Positions 41,042 through 52,900 of a stretch of 64,000 bases of DNA are shown here, one piece after another (the first letter of the stretch is position 1; each line of letters starts with the position of its first letter). This DNA is from 4572-13 sp964594065 (GTDB lineage: Bacteria; Planctomycetota; Phycisphaerae; Sedimentisphaerales; Anaerohalosphaeraceae): the NCBI GenBank assembly GCA_964594065.1, contig CAZQKX010000001.1:1-64000 (forward strand). The letters are read 5' to 3'. The notes under the pieces were generated by a model, which did not search any database, was not told the DNA's origin, and saw nothing but the letters and a program-made list of their open reading frames with translations. The translations under genes were made by a program, and so were the position numbers.

Positions 41042-42232
41042 ATGAAAAAAAAGAGTGTTATATTACTGATTACGTTTTGTGCAACTGTTCTGACGGCCTG
41101 CTCACAAGCAGATCGAATCCCCACGGACCAGGAATGTGATCATCTGGGGATTACCAACAGGAATAAACTCAGTGCCGCTTCCAAAAGGGCTTTAAAATGG
41201 CCCAAAGTCGGGAATGAGTGGTTTGGCGAGTTTCAGGTTTTTGACCTGAAAGGTGATCTGGCTTACGAAGAAGGCGTTGTCAGAAGAGACCCCAGTGCTC
41301 TGATCAAGGTGGATGGAAAATACTTTGTTTGGTATTCCAGAAGTACAGGTCCATCCCAGGGATTTGGCGGAGATGTCGAAAACGACAAAGTTTTCCCATG
41401 GGATCGCTGTGACATCTGGTATGCAACCTCGAAAGACGGCTGGACCTGGAAAGAAGAAGGCCCGGCAGTTAAAAGAGGCCCTAAAGGTGCCTATGATGAC
41501 CGATCGGTTTTTACAACTGAGATTTTGGAACATGAGGGCAAGTATTATCTTGTCTATCAAACCGTTAAGAATCCATATTCGGTCAGAGTAAAGAATCAAG
41601 TGGGTCTTGCATGGGCTGATTCGCCTCATGGTCCCTGGACAAAAAGCAAAGAACCCATTTTAAGCCCGGCAGATAACGGTATCTGGAAAGGTAAAGAACA
41701 AAACAGGTTCAATGTGATTAAGAAAGGCGACTTTGACAGCCATAAGGTCCATGATCCCTGCCTGATGTTTTATAAGGGGAAGTTTTATCTCTATTACAAG
41801 GGCGAGCAGATGGGCGAGCAGATTACTTTTGGAGGAAGGCAGATCAGGCACGGCGTGGCCATTGCCGACAATCCATTGGGCCCTTATGTGAAATCAGAAT
41901 ACAATCCGATCAGCAATAGCGGACATGAAGTGTGTGTCTGGCATCACAGCGGCGGTATTGCGTCGTTAATTACAACGGACGGTCCGGAAAAGAACACAAT
42001 CCAGTGGGCGCCGGACGGCATCAATTTTGAAATCAAATCCGTGATCAAAGGCGCCCCGCACGCGATCGGCTTAAATCGCACGCTCGACACTGAAAAAGAA
42101 CCCTTTAACGCCCTCAGTTGGGGTTTGACCCATCAGTATAAAACGTCGGACTATCAGTATATTCGCCGATTCCGTGGTAGAAGAATTTCAAGCCATGTGG
42201 CAAAAGGCGCTAAAGCTAAAACCAAAAAATGA
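41042..42232 (+). CDS. GH117-family alpha-1,3-L-neoagarooligosaccharide hydrolase-like lipoprotein
   Basis: 396 residues with a lipoprotein signal (lipobox LTAC, Cys20). The five-bladed beta-propeller shows the GH117 hallmarks: Asp83 in 'VVRRDPSA', 'VFPWDRCDIWYATSKDG', 'GAYDDRSVFTTEI', Asp238 in 'SHKVHDPCL', 'YKGEQMGE' and His294-Glu295 in 'NSGHEV'. GH117 exo-enzymes remove terminal 3,6-anhydro-L-galactose from neoagaro-oligosaccharides, the last depolymerisation step for agar-type chains. This gene is the strongest single pointer to a red-algal galactan substrate. It stands between two sulfatase genes and is followed by the second after 10 bases. Confidence 0.88.
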   Translation: MKKKSVILLITFCATVLTACSQADRIPTDQECDHLGITNRNKLSAASKRALKWPKVGNEWFGEFQVFDLKGDLAYEEGVVRRDPSALIKVDGKYFVWYSRSTGPSQGFGGDVENDKVFPWDRCDIWYATSKDGWTWKEEGPAVKRGPKGAYDDRSVFTTEILEHEGKYYLVYQTVKNPYSVRVKNQVGLAWADSPHGPWTKSKEPILSPADNGIWKGKEQNRFNVIKKGDFDSHKVHDPCLMFYKGKFYLYYKGEQMGEQITFGGRQIRHGVAIADNPLGPYVKSEYNPISNSGHEVCVWHHSGGIASLITTDGPEKNTIQWAPDGINFEIKSVIKGAPHAIGLNRTLDTEKEPFNALSWGLTHQYKTSDYQYIRRFRGRRISSHVAKGAKAKTKK

Positions 42233-42242
42233 GGTTATCGTT

Positions 42243-44141
<1,899 letters not shown>

Positions 44142-44181
44142 AAGTTACGGGAAGATGAACTAAATACAGGGTGATAAGTCG

Positions 44182-47034
44182 ATGGAAGAAACTCGGTTTT
44201 TCAAAGAACTCAATGCAGCCAAGACGATAAGAGAGGCAATTTGCATACTTGGATTCTTCTTTTTTTTCAATCTTGTATATGCACAAACACTGACTGTAAC
44301 CCGTGTTGACGACTTTATTGATCCGCCTCATGGTATGAATATCGGAACTTGGTATTACGGTGATACAATGGAGGTTGAAGGGACTTATACCGCTGAAACC
44401 GCTACTGCTGTCAAACTGAAGTTGCTGACTTTTCCTTATGGTGTATGGACAAATCCGATTGACGTTTACGAAGTCGTCATTGATAACGAGGCCCCTTTCT
44501 CAGGAATCATAGATCACTCACTTACGATTCCTGATGGCTATACCCTGAAAGTGGAAGATGGTCCTGATGCCAATACCCAACTGCTGCAGGTCGTAGTTAG
44601 TTTTTCAGATGGAAGTTCAAGCTTTAGTAACTATTATCTCAGCATTGCAGCAAATACAAATAAACCGTTCATAGACTTTGATGCAGAATATGGGACCGAT
44701 CATAGCGGATCTGTTCTCGTTTCAAAAATGAATCAAGCAGTCACAGCAGTTGATGAAAGCGGGACCATCCTTTTTAATAGTGCTGAATATGATTTTACCG
44801 GCAATGACTGGATTCTGGAAAAACCAATTACGATAAGCGGGGTTGTTCCTGCGGAAATCGATCCGAATATTATTGGGGCGCAAAATATAAACACTGTTTT
44901 TAAGAACTTAATAAGAATGAATGTCAGAAGCAGTGATGTAACGATTAACAACTTGGAAATCAGTGCCGATCCTAACGCGACCTATTTTGTACGCTTTAGT
45001 CATCCATCCTATAACACTGATGCAAATGACTTCTATGAAAACATCCTTGTCGACAACGTTATTTTCCGCGGCGGAACGACTCAGACATTTGGAGGAAATG
45101 GCGTGGGTATTACTTTCAGGTACACATCTTTCCTTAACTTTTCTCACACTGGCTTTGCTATCAACAGGAAAGGAAGAGTCAATTACACTCCTTGCAGATT
45201 AATGTACAAATGTCATTTCGTACCAGATCCTGAACAGATTCATTTTTATAACAATCGTGGCGTTTCTTTTGATGCAGGCAATGATGAATACTCTGTTGTT
45301 TGGGATCAAAACTGGACACACATCGATAACTGCCTGTTGGATGGTACAGGTTTGGGGATAAGCTCCAAATGTCAGAAAGTCAAAGTAATCAACTGTCACT
45401 TTTTAGGTTACAGTAAATATAACGATATGATTCACATGGAAGAGTTCGGGCATGATTTTGTCATTGATAACAATATCTTTGAACACGTTCAACCTGCACG
45501 CGGCATTTATATTGACCGCAACACAACTCCATGCCGTAACATTCAAATTACCAACAATACATTTCTAGGTGAATATTTCTGGATTATCTGGTCGTTGTCG
45601 CCATCTGATTTGATTTTCGAAAATAACGATTTCACTGGGGCATGGGCAGAAAATCAAAATAACATAACGATCGATATGACTAACTTTCAAGGGGAGGAAT
45701 ATGAAACACTGCCGTACGCATTGCCTTCGACGGGACTTACCTTCAGAAATAATCCGGGACTGAATGATCCGGGCCATGGCATATTTGCCTGCACGGTTAT
45801 CCAGGGGGATGCTTCCAATGTGATAGAGTATCCTGCAAACAAACTTCAGCGAAACGTTGTTGATGAAATCCCAAAACCGATTGTCGACTTAAGCAAAAAA
45901 TATCGTATCCGTAATCAGCAAAGCGGAGAAATTATTAAAGCAAATCCTTTGGAAACCGAGGTTGAATTGACCACCCAAGCCATAACAGACCGCACCGATG
46001 TGTGGCAGATGGATTTTAAGTACCCCTACTTTTATACTATAAAAAATGTAGGCACCGATAATTATATGGAAGTTTATAAAGGTTACACGCTAAGTGACTA
46101 TAGCCAACCTGATCCGGAACAAATTTTTGTAGAGCAAAAATATAATTATGAAGGACAGACAGATGTCCCGTTTTTTTACCTCCGTCCCCACTTACAAAAC
46201 CAGAAAATATATTATGAAATTATGCCGGGAGGTAACGAAAGGAAGTCCAGAACGGTGAAAATAAATAATAAGGTGGAACTGGAGCTTGCTAAAGATGGGA
46301 GTGTTCCTCTGCCTCCATCCGACAACAGTACCTGGGAACTGGTAGAATGGATTCCACCGATGCACCTGGACTTTAACGCACCGTTTGTTGAAAAAAACGG
46401 CACTGTGTGTTTTGAAGCTGAACATTATAACGCAATTGAGGCTCGAGCCGACAGTCCAAATACCTGGGCCGAGGATACAACAACCGGCGGAGCTGTAGGC
46501 TCTTATATGTGGACTGCTGGCAGTCAATTTACACCGGCAACTCCGCCATACATTTACGGAACACGGATGCTGTATGATATCAATTTTACAACATTGGGTA
46601 GTTTTACTGTTTATGTTCGCCGTTGGTGTGATTCCAATAGTTCGAATTCCGCATGGGCAGGTCTGGATAACGTTAACACCGGAATCAACGATGATACAGC
46701 CGATTATGACCAATGGGTATGGAAGTCTTTGGGAACAGTCACTGTCAATTCACCGGATATTCAAACGCTTGACATCGTCCGCTGTGAGCAGGGCTATAAG
46801 ATTGACCGAATCGTTCTGACTCAGGGCGCTGCCCCCAGCGGAATCGGGCCGGCTGAAAGTCTGCGGGATTTATGTATGACCCACACTGAGTTTGCAATTT
46901 TCGCCAATCAGTGGCAACAGACAGAATGTAACAGTTCAAATTTATACTGCTGGGGTGCAGATATGGATCAAAATCATGCCGTTGATATTGACGATCTGTT
47001 TCGTTTTATAGAATATTGGCTAAATGAAATTTAA
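44182..47034 (+). CDS. Secreted beta-helix protein with trefoil, CBM-like and dockerin-like domains
   Basis: 950 residues. The N-terminal 20 residues precede a hydrophobic signal core (ILGFFFFFNLVYA). Then come an Ig-like domain (~37-155), a right-handed beta-helix (~180-560, with 'INNLEIS', 'HIDNCLLDG', 'VIDNNIFEH'), a beta-trefoil-like stretch (~575-730, 'YRIRNQQSGEIIKANP'), a beta-sandwich resembling the C-terminal module of GH115-type proteins (~745-885, 'VCFEAEHYNAIEAR') and a dockerin-like tail ('FAIFANQWQQTEC', 'IEYWLNEI'). No catalytic motif can be named. It is 40 bases after a sulfatase and is likely exported with the polysaccharide enzymes; it may be an uncharacterised lyase or glycosidase. 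Confidence 0.78.
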   Translation: MEETRFFKELNAAKTIREAICILGFFFFFNLVYAQTLTVTRVDDFIDPPHGMNIGTWYYGDTMEVEGTYTAETATAVKLKLLTFPYGVWTNPIDVYEVVIDNEAPFSGIIDHSLTIPDGYTLKVEDGPDANTQLLQVVVSFSDGSSSFSNYYLSIAANTNKPFIDFDAEYGTDHSGSVLVSKMNQAVTAVDESGTILFNSAEYDFTGNDWILEKPITISGVVPAEIDPNIIGAQNINTVFKNLIRMNVRSSDVTINNLEISADPNATYFVRFSHPSYNTDANDFYENILVDNVIFRGGTTQTFGGNGVGITFRYTSFLNFSHTGFAINRKGRVNYTPCRLMYKCHFVPDPEQIHFYNNRGVSFDAGNDEYSVVWDQNWTHIDNCLLDGTGLGISSKCQKVKVINCHFLGYSKYNDMIHMEEFGHDFVIDNNIFEHVQPARGIYIDRNTTPCRNIQITNNTFLGEYFWIIWSLSPSDLIFENNDFTGAWAENQNNITIDMTNFQGEEYETLPYALPSTGLTFRNNPGLNDPGHGIFACTVIQGDASNVIEYPANKLQRNVVDEIPKPIVDLSKKYRIRNQQSGEIIKANPLETEVELTTQAITDRTDVWQMDFKYPYFYTIKNVGTDNYMEVYKGYTLSDYSQPDPEQIFVEQKYNYEGQTDVPFFYLRPHLQNQKIYYEIMPGGNERKSRTVKINNKVELELAKDGSVPLPPSDNSTWELVEWIPPMHLDFNAPFVEKNGTVCFEAEHYNAIEARADSPNTWAEDTTTGGAVGSYMWTAGSQFTPATPPYIYGTRMLYDINFTTLGSFTVYVRRWCDSNSSNSAWAGLDNVNTGINDDTADYDQWVWKSLGTVTVNSPDIQTLDIVRCEQGYKIDRIVLTQGAAPSGIGPAESLRDLCMTHTEFAIFANQWQQTECNSSNLYCWGADMDQNHAVDIDDLFRFIEYWLNEI

Positions 47035-47140
47035 ATAGATGAGCGGATTCAACTCATAAGTGCAACTGAGTCGCCAAAATTATGGTGAGCTGGTATACTC
47101 TCCCACTGGATTTTGGTTACCTCAGTTAAAAGGAACACTT

Positions 47141-47221
47141 ATGAGAGAGTACAAGCAACTCACCGAAGAGGATCGTATCGAGATTTATGCGATGAAGCAA
47201 GCGGGAAAACGACAAAATCAT
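47141..47221 (+). mobile_element. IS30-family transposase N-terminal fragment
   Basis: ATG with AAAAGGA upstream, then 27 residues 'MREYKQLTEEDRIEIYAMKQ' plus 'AGKRQNH', the typical IS30 start. The homology stops abruptly near 47220, where the sequence goes over into a different, enzyme-like fragment in another frame. No further IS30 sequence was found downstream. Confidence 0.7.
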
Positions 47222-47567
47222 ACGTGCAAACGGCAAATATTACATCTGGTATACAAAGCGTCACACCGCTACGCCTCCCCGTGGTGCTAAATTCGGCAGC
47301 GATACAGTATGTTCCGGATGCTTTTACGGATACAAAGAATGGCCGCGGGATTACATGGGGACTGTGTCACTTTGTCAACGCAGGAACGCGTGAAAAAAAC
47401 ACAGTATCCTTGCACGATTTGACTGTGACCTGAGTCTGGATGTGGATAATAAATGGAGAAAGCAAACAGATCTCTATCTCAAACCTGAAGCTTATTTCTC
47501 ACAGGGTCTTAATAAACAGAAACGACAGCGGCTTGCTGAACAAGCAAAAAAACATTTGCAGGAGTAA
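47220..47567 (+). pseudogene. Degraded fragment of a GH117/GH43-like enzyme and an unidentified tail
   Basis: In the frame starting at 47220 the DNA reads 'NGKYYIWYTKRHTATPPRGA' followed by ~30 poorly conserved residues and a stop near 47391. It resembles the 'DGKYFVWYSR' strand of the GH117 protein at 41042, a segment shared by five-bladed-propeller glycosidases. A second frame open from 47394 to the TAA at 47565 gives 'DLYLKPEAYFSQGLNKQKRQ', unidentified and without a start codon. I read the stretch as remnants of one or two lost genes joined to an IS30 scar. From 47568 to 47895 I see no feature. Confidence 0.45.
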
Positions 47568-47895
47568 GGGTGTTTGACAGGTATGTGCTGATGCCGCATG
47601 TTGGAATTTAATAATGATGAAAAAAACCGCTAAAAATAATTTGGATTTTGGATTTCCTTTGATGAATGTGAAAAACTCTATTTGTTTCAGCTTCTCCGAA
47701 TGTAACTGAGTTCATTAAAATATTCCACCTTGTGTGCTTCAAAATAGACACTTTGTTCATAAATGATTCAAGAAGAAAAGATGGCCGAATTCTTCAATAT
47801 GCGTCATGTCGCCTTCGGTTTGCGACACCTTAAGCCGTTAGATATAAACGACTTACAATGATGTGACATAAAAAAACTTATTTCTCATTTTTTTA

Positions 47896-47936
47896 TTGAC
47901 AAGTTTCAGCCGATTGTATATTGTAGACAATATACA
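47896..47936 (+). promoter_or_regulatory. Promoter with perfect 22-bp operator palindrome, twin of the gntR site
   Basis: TTGACA at 47896-47901 and, from 47915, TGTATATTGT-AG-ACAATATACA: two perfect 10-base arms. The left arm, the -35 box and the 19-base distance between them are identical to the gntR promoter (18624-18664). A TATATT/TATTGT -10 lies inside the palindrome. It faces the prepilin-like gene at 48000. Repression by the GntR protein at 18703 is inferred. Confidence 0.72.
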
Positions 47937-47999
47937 GTGTAATGTACTCTATGATGCAGTTTATCATATGGATTTATGTTTCTAATGGAGAGTGTACAA

Positions 48000-48857
48000 A
48001 TGAACAGGAAGAAGGCATTTACGCTTATCGAGTTGTTGGTCGTCATTGCGATTATTGCTTTGTTGTTAGCCGTTATTTTACCCAGTCTTCGAAAAGCCAA
48101 ACAGGCGGCCCTGTCTACTATCTGCAAAAGCAATTTGAAGCAGTGGAGTGTAGTTTTTGTGATGTACACTCAGGATCATGATCAAAAATTTCACCCAGGC
48201 TGGTCAAGCAATGTAACCGGCTTGAAGGATCGCAACTGGTGGAATACAAGTGCAGAAGAATACTTCGGCGATATCAGTGAATTTCGATGCTGTCCAGCTG
48301 CAACAAGAGTCCAAACTGAAGTGGACGGGTCGCCGGGTCCTGGCGTTGGAAAAGAACCCTTTACAGCATGGGGTAACATAACGATGACGAATTCGGCAGA
48401 TGGACCACAGACGAGTTATGGCAGTTATGGTTTTAATGCCTGGCTTTGTGATCAACCTGAAGAGGTAACACTCGCAAATAATCACTTTTCTGAGGGAAAG
48501 TTTTGGCGTAAAATGACAACCGTTACAGCTCCAAACAATGTTCCAATTCTTACCGATGCTCATTGGGTCGATAGTTGGCCAAATGATGGAGACATCCCAC
48601 CTGCCAGCAGGGAAGAAGCAGTCGGTCCCAGCGGTGCCAGTCAAATGTCTCGTTTTATACAGGACAGACATAATAAACGTCAAAATGCTGTGTTTGTGGA
48701 TGGATCGGTTGAAACTTTTGGGATCAAAAAAATCTGGACATTTAAATGGCACAGAGAATTTAACACCGGAGGCACCTTCACTTCAGCCGGCGGTGCCACT
48801 CGAGACACATGGATCGCTCACAGCGCCGACTGGATGGCTGATTACCAGGAGTATTAA
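48000..48857 (+). CDS. Prepilin-like (type II secretion pseudopilin) H-X9-DG protein
   Basis: 285 residues from ATG 48000, with GGAGAGTG upstream. The N-terminal methylation signature 'AFTLIELLVVIAIIALLLAV' (Phe at +1 after the basic MNRKK leader, Glu at +5) directs prepilin peptidase cleavage and inner-membrane insertion. The rest is a periplasmic beta-rich domain ending with His-X9-Asp-Gly ('RHNKRQNAVFVDGS'). Such proteins are greatly expanded in planctomycetes and lentisphaerae, often beside secreted-enzyme genes; their function is not established, possibly export or substrate handling. It is the first gene after the operator palindrome and so likely leads the GH16/GH86 block. Confidence 0.85.
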   Translation: MNRKKAFTLIELLVVIAIIALLLAVILPSLRKAKQAALSTICKSNLKQWSVVFVMYTQDHDQKFHPGWSSNVTGLKDRNWWNTSAEEYFGDISEFRCCPAATRVQTEVDGSPGPGVGKEPFTAWGNITMTNSADGPQTSYGSYGFNAWLCDQPEEVTLANNHFSEGKFWRKMTTVTAPNNVPILTDAHWVDSWPNDGDIPPASREEAVGPSGASQMSRFIQDRHNKRQNAVFVDGSVETFGIKKIWTFKWHREFNTGGTFTSAGGATRDTWIAHSADWMADYQEY

Positions 48858-48944
48858 TAATAATTTCTTTACTGTGCACTGCCGACAGTGAAGAGATTAA
48901 AGAACTATGGCAGTAAACTATTTAATTCAATGGAGGTGGTAAAG

Positions 48945-49817
48945 ATGAAAAAGTTCAGGGTATTAATTTTGTTAGCTTTAGTGGCCTCGTTGGTCACAAC
49001 TGCCCCAGCGGTAGTCGTTTATGAAACAAGCTACACGGAGTATGCTGACGCACAGGATTTGGTGGCCGGTCCCGAGTGGATCTGGTTTGGAAACGCTGCC
49101 CCTGCCTACATGGTTGACTCCACCAGCACCGGCTTTGTCACAAATTCGAACGCATGGAACTCTGCGGGTGTTGCGCAGACGAGTGCTTTTGCTGCAGTTA
49201 ACGGTGATTGGGGAATAAATGGTCTTCCTCAGGCGGGAACCCACAGTGCCGGCGCCACAATGAAGATTACCTATGATCTTCAGTTCAGCTACTCTCAAGC
49301 TCTGGCAAGTGGAAACGCAGGTATTGCAGCAATAGGTATTGATAGCGAGAACAACAGTTGGAATGCTGCTCCACAGCAAGGATTTATCATGACTTACATC
49401 AGTGCTGCCGATGCCGGTAACACTGATGGTCAGGTTAATTTCACGGCATTTGATTATGCATCAGGTTATTTAGGTATAGATGCTGCTGATCTCGGCTTTG
49501 ATCTTGGTACAGGTGACTTAGCTTCAGATAACCTCCGCATTATCTGGGAGATTACGAATGCTGACGGCACGAACTGGGATCTTACTGATTTGCAAGTCGA
49601 GAATCTTGACACAGCAATGAGCTATTCAGGAGCAACGGCCTCATCGTTTGCCTGGGCTGGAGATGCGTTTTTTGGCATGACAAATGTCTACAATGCCCTT
49701 GGGACACAAACCTCTGTCAATGAATACATGAAGTTTGAGTACACAGTTCCGGAACCGGCTACTATTACTATTCTTGGCTTGGGTGCATTGGCATTACTGC
49801 GCAGGAAAAAAGCATAA
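48945..49817 (+). CDS. Secreted PEP-CTERM protein, paralogue of the N-terminal domain of the 53262 protein
   Basis: 290 residues from ATG 48945 with a near-consensus GGAGGTGG site; the upstream extension is rejected. Signal peptide (1-21), a ~240-residue beta-sandwich domain (lectin-like, 'YETSYTEYADAQDL', 'IIWEITNADGTNWDLTDLQV') and a PEP-CTERM tail (VPEPATITILGLGALALLRRK-type; core 'VPEPATITI', end RRKKA). The same domain occurs at the N-terminus of the 1083-residue protein at 53262, where the PEP-CTERM tail is replaced by other modules. The strong ribosome site and a terminator-like hairpin right after suggest high expression. Carbohydrate binding is plausible, not shown. Confidence 0.85.
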   Translation: MKKFRVLILLALVASLVTTAPAVVVYETSYTEYADAQDLVAGPEWIWFGNAAPAYMVDSTSTGFVTNSNAWNSAGVAQTSAFAAVNGDWGINGLPQAGTHSAGATMKITYDLQFSYSQALASGNAGIAAIGIDSENNSWNAAPQQGFIMTYISAADAGNTDGQVNFTAFDYASGYLGIDAADLGFDLGTGDLASDNLRIIWEITNADGTNWDLTDLQVENLDTAMSYSGATASSFAWAGDAFFGMTNVYNALGTQTSVNEYMKFEYTVPEPATITILGLGALALLRRKKA

Positions 49818-49840
49818 CTAACGTTGAAATATGCAGATAA

Positions 49841-49883
49841 ACAAGTCCCGTTTCCGGCATATACAACCGGATACGGGGCTTGT
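49841..49883 (+). terminator. Long hairpin after the PEP-CTERM gene
   Basis: 17-base arms ACAAGTCCCGTTTCCGG and CCGGATACGGGGCTTGT (15 of 17 pairs plus a G-U), 9-base loop. No clear U-tract. Placed 24 bases after the stop codon, it could end most transcripts or stabilise the PEP-CTERM message while allowing read-through to the GH16-like gene. Confidence 0.55.
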
Positions 49884-49990
49884 GTAGCCTTTGATAGCTT
49901 CGATTTAGAAGATTGGGAGTCAGACAAATTTGTTGGGGACGGAGTCTCGTATCATGCAAACGGCATAAGTATTGTTGATAGGAATAGAGT

Positions 49991-52900
49991 ATGACCGTCA
50001 GTAAAAAACTCATTTGCTTTAGCTTCATTATTTTCGGTATGACTCTCGCATTTGCTGAGCCGTATCCATATACGGACCCAACCAATCAGGGCGGATGGGT
50101 ACTGTATGAACCCATGAGCGATGAATTTGAGGGTACATCACTGGATACGGACAAATGGCAGATTGGAATGCCCTATCCAGTTTGGGATAATCAGCAGCCT
50201 GTTACAGCCTATGATCCTGACGCAGTCACTGTTTCCGGCGGTGATATGTTGTGTCATGCCTTTCAAAATCCCTCACACACCTATCCGGATGGTTACGATG
50301 TTTCGGGTGGCCATGTTATCAGTAAAGATCACCGCCGATTCGGTTATTTTGAAATGAGGGCCAAAGCCATCAATGCAGATGTGAAATCGAATTTTTGGCT
50401 GTACTCAGATGGTATAACATGGGCCAGAGAGATTACTCTCCTTGAAGTTGCAGCAGGCAGTCCCAATGGGCGCTTCCCGCAGGATTATTACCACTGTGGA
50501 GGTCATATCTGGAGAACACCAACACCAACCGGTGTTGACGGTACCCATATTGAGCAGATAACCCCATATACGCTCAGTTTTTATCCGATAGACGGTTACC
50601 ACATTTATGGCTTTGAATGGGATAAGAACACCATGAAGTGGTATATTGACGGCCAGTTAATACACCAGATGCCTACAGGTGATTATACAATGGGAGAGAT
50701 GATCTTATGCGGTACAGCTTATCATGTATGGCAGTTGCCGAATGGGATTGATTATTCCAGATTTCCTGCAACCTTTAATGTTGATTACCTGCGTACCTGG
50801 ATGAAACCTGCTACAAACAATACCTATTATGTCGATGGAGCAACGGGCAGCGACTCCAACTCGGGTCTATCCTGGGGCCAGGCCAAGCAAACGATTCGTG
50901 CCGCCATCGATGAGGCCTATGACGGCGATCAGATCTGGGTTGCCGAAGGTACATACACTGAATACATTGTACTTTACGGCATACACGGCATGAAAATCTA
51001 CGGCGGATTTGACAATGGTGATACATCTCTTTCTCAACAGGATCCATCATCCAATCCAACTATAATTCAGGCTCCGCCGGATGGTTTAATGACATTCAAT
51101 ATCCGTGGCGTTAAGAATGTGCGCCTGGATGGCTTTACAATTACCGGTTCCGATAATCGTTCCGGCATGAAGGTTTTTGGTCCTTATGAAGGCACTGTTA
51201 TTGCTAATTGTAAAATTACAGGAAACACGCCGGGATCCGGTGGTGGCGGTGGTGTGGAAGTCATGCCCAGCTATATCGGTGCCGATCCTGTGGTCTTCGA
51301 AGACTGCGAGTTTTCCTATAACACATGCGGCTTAACCGGCGGTTGGGGTGGCGGCGGCGGTGTGAATATTGATCAGGGCGGTGACGGTTCTCACCCGGGT
51401 CCAGCACACAGTAAATTTTACCGCTGTCTTTTCCTGGATAACCAGGCTCTTCAGGAAGGCGGTGCCTTCAGTATGAGAAGCGGTTATGCTGAATCCACGG
51501 CTAAGCTTGTCAATTGTATTATGGCGGATAATACAAACGGCTCCAATAAAGGTGCCGTTCATGTTGACAGCGGTTCTATAGAGGTGGTCAACTGTACCGT
51601 CGACGGCAGCAGTTCAAGAGGTATCGCAATTGAAAACAGTTCCGAGATGACTTCGGCTGTCATCAAAAATTCAATTCTGACCAACAACTCAAGTTATGGT
51701 TTTTATACCAATTGGTCCAATATTTCTACTTATAGTATTATTGATAATAACCTGTTTTACAATGGAACGACCAATTTTTACGATGGAAGTTTGGCTAATT
51801 CGGCTTATCAAATTAACAGCCGATCCTATGCATCTGCAAATCTCGTTGGCAATCCACAGTATGTCAACGCCGCTGCGAAAGACTTCCATTTGACAGCCGG
51901 TTCACCCGCGATTGACAATGGTACAGCGACGGGTGCTCCCGGCGATGATTACGACCGTCTTGTAAGACCTTCCGGCTTGGGCTATGATATCGGTGCTTAT
52001 GAGTACGAAGGAACCATCCCGACAGTCCCGACAGCCCCCTCAGGATTGACCGCCACGGCGATCAGTTCAAGCCGGATTGATTTATCATGGACTGACAATT
52101 CAGACGACGAAACCCATTTTGATATAGAACGAAAAATCGGCAGCGGCGGCACATGGACTTATTTAGATAGTGTCGATGCTAATGTTACCAGTTACAGTGA
52201 CACGGGACTGTCTCCGGTCACAACGTACTACTATCGTGTCTCTGCACGAAATGCGGCGGGTAATTCAGATTATTCGAATGAATCATCTGCCACGACAGTT
52301 GAAGCCGATTGGGCCTCTGAAATCACGGAAATCTTTTCCAACTTTAACGGTCCCGGCGGCGACTGGGTGGGTCTCTGGTATGCATGGCATTATCCTGACG
52401 GCTCGAGAAATGATAATGAATACACCCAAGTAAATTACAACTCGGGTTTCCGATGGGGCGGACACTGTGATGACTTGACATATTCATCGGAAACATGGGC
52501 AAGCATCCAGTACAATCCCACCCCTGAAGCGCTTGTGTACACCTGGCGTGCAATGAAGGACGGCACGTATTGTTATACGATCTTCTCTGACAACGGTGAT
52601 AACCAACCGACAACTTGGTTAAAAACGTTAACGGAAGTTGATATTGCTGTACAGAATTCTACTCAGCCGGTTGATCTTCGCCTGTTAGTACGGGAATATG
52701 ATGGTGATTGGCTGCTGTCCAGTGTCGCAGTCGATAATGTTCCCGCCGGGCAAACAAATGTATTTACGATTGACATAAGAGACCTGACCTGGACAGACGT
52801 TCCTTCTGCTGTCGAGGCTGAAATGAATGAATTGGATCAGGGGCCTCCCTATGGCGGTCCGGGATCGGCTAAAGGCGGCCCGCCTGCCACACCTGATTTT

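Noticed and set aside
51200..51380. Gly-rich GGTGGCGG-type runs as a CRISPR or tandem repeat
   Set aside because: They are short Gly codon runs in the beta-helix turns and are not regularly spaced.
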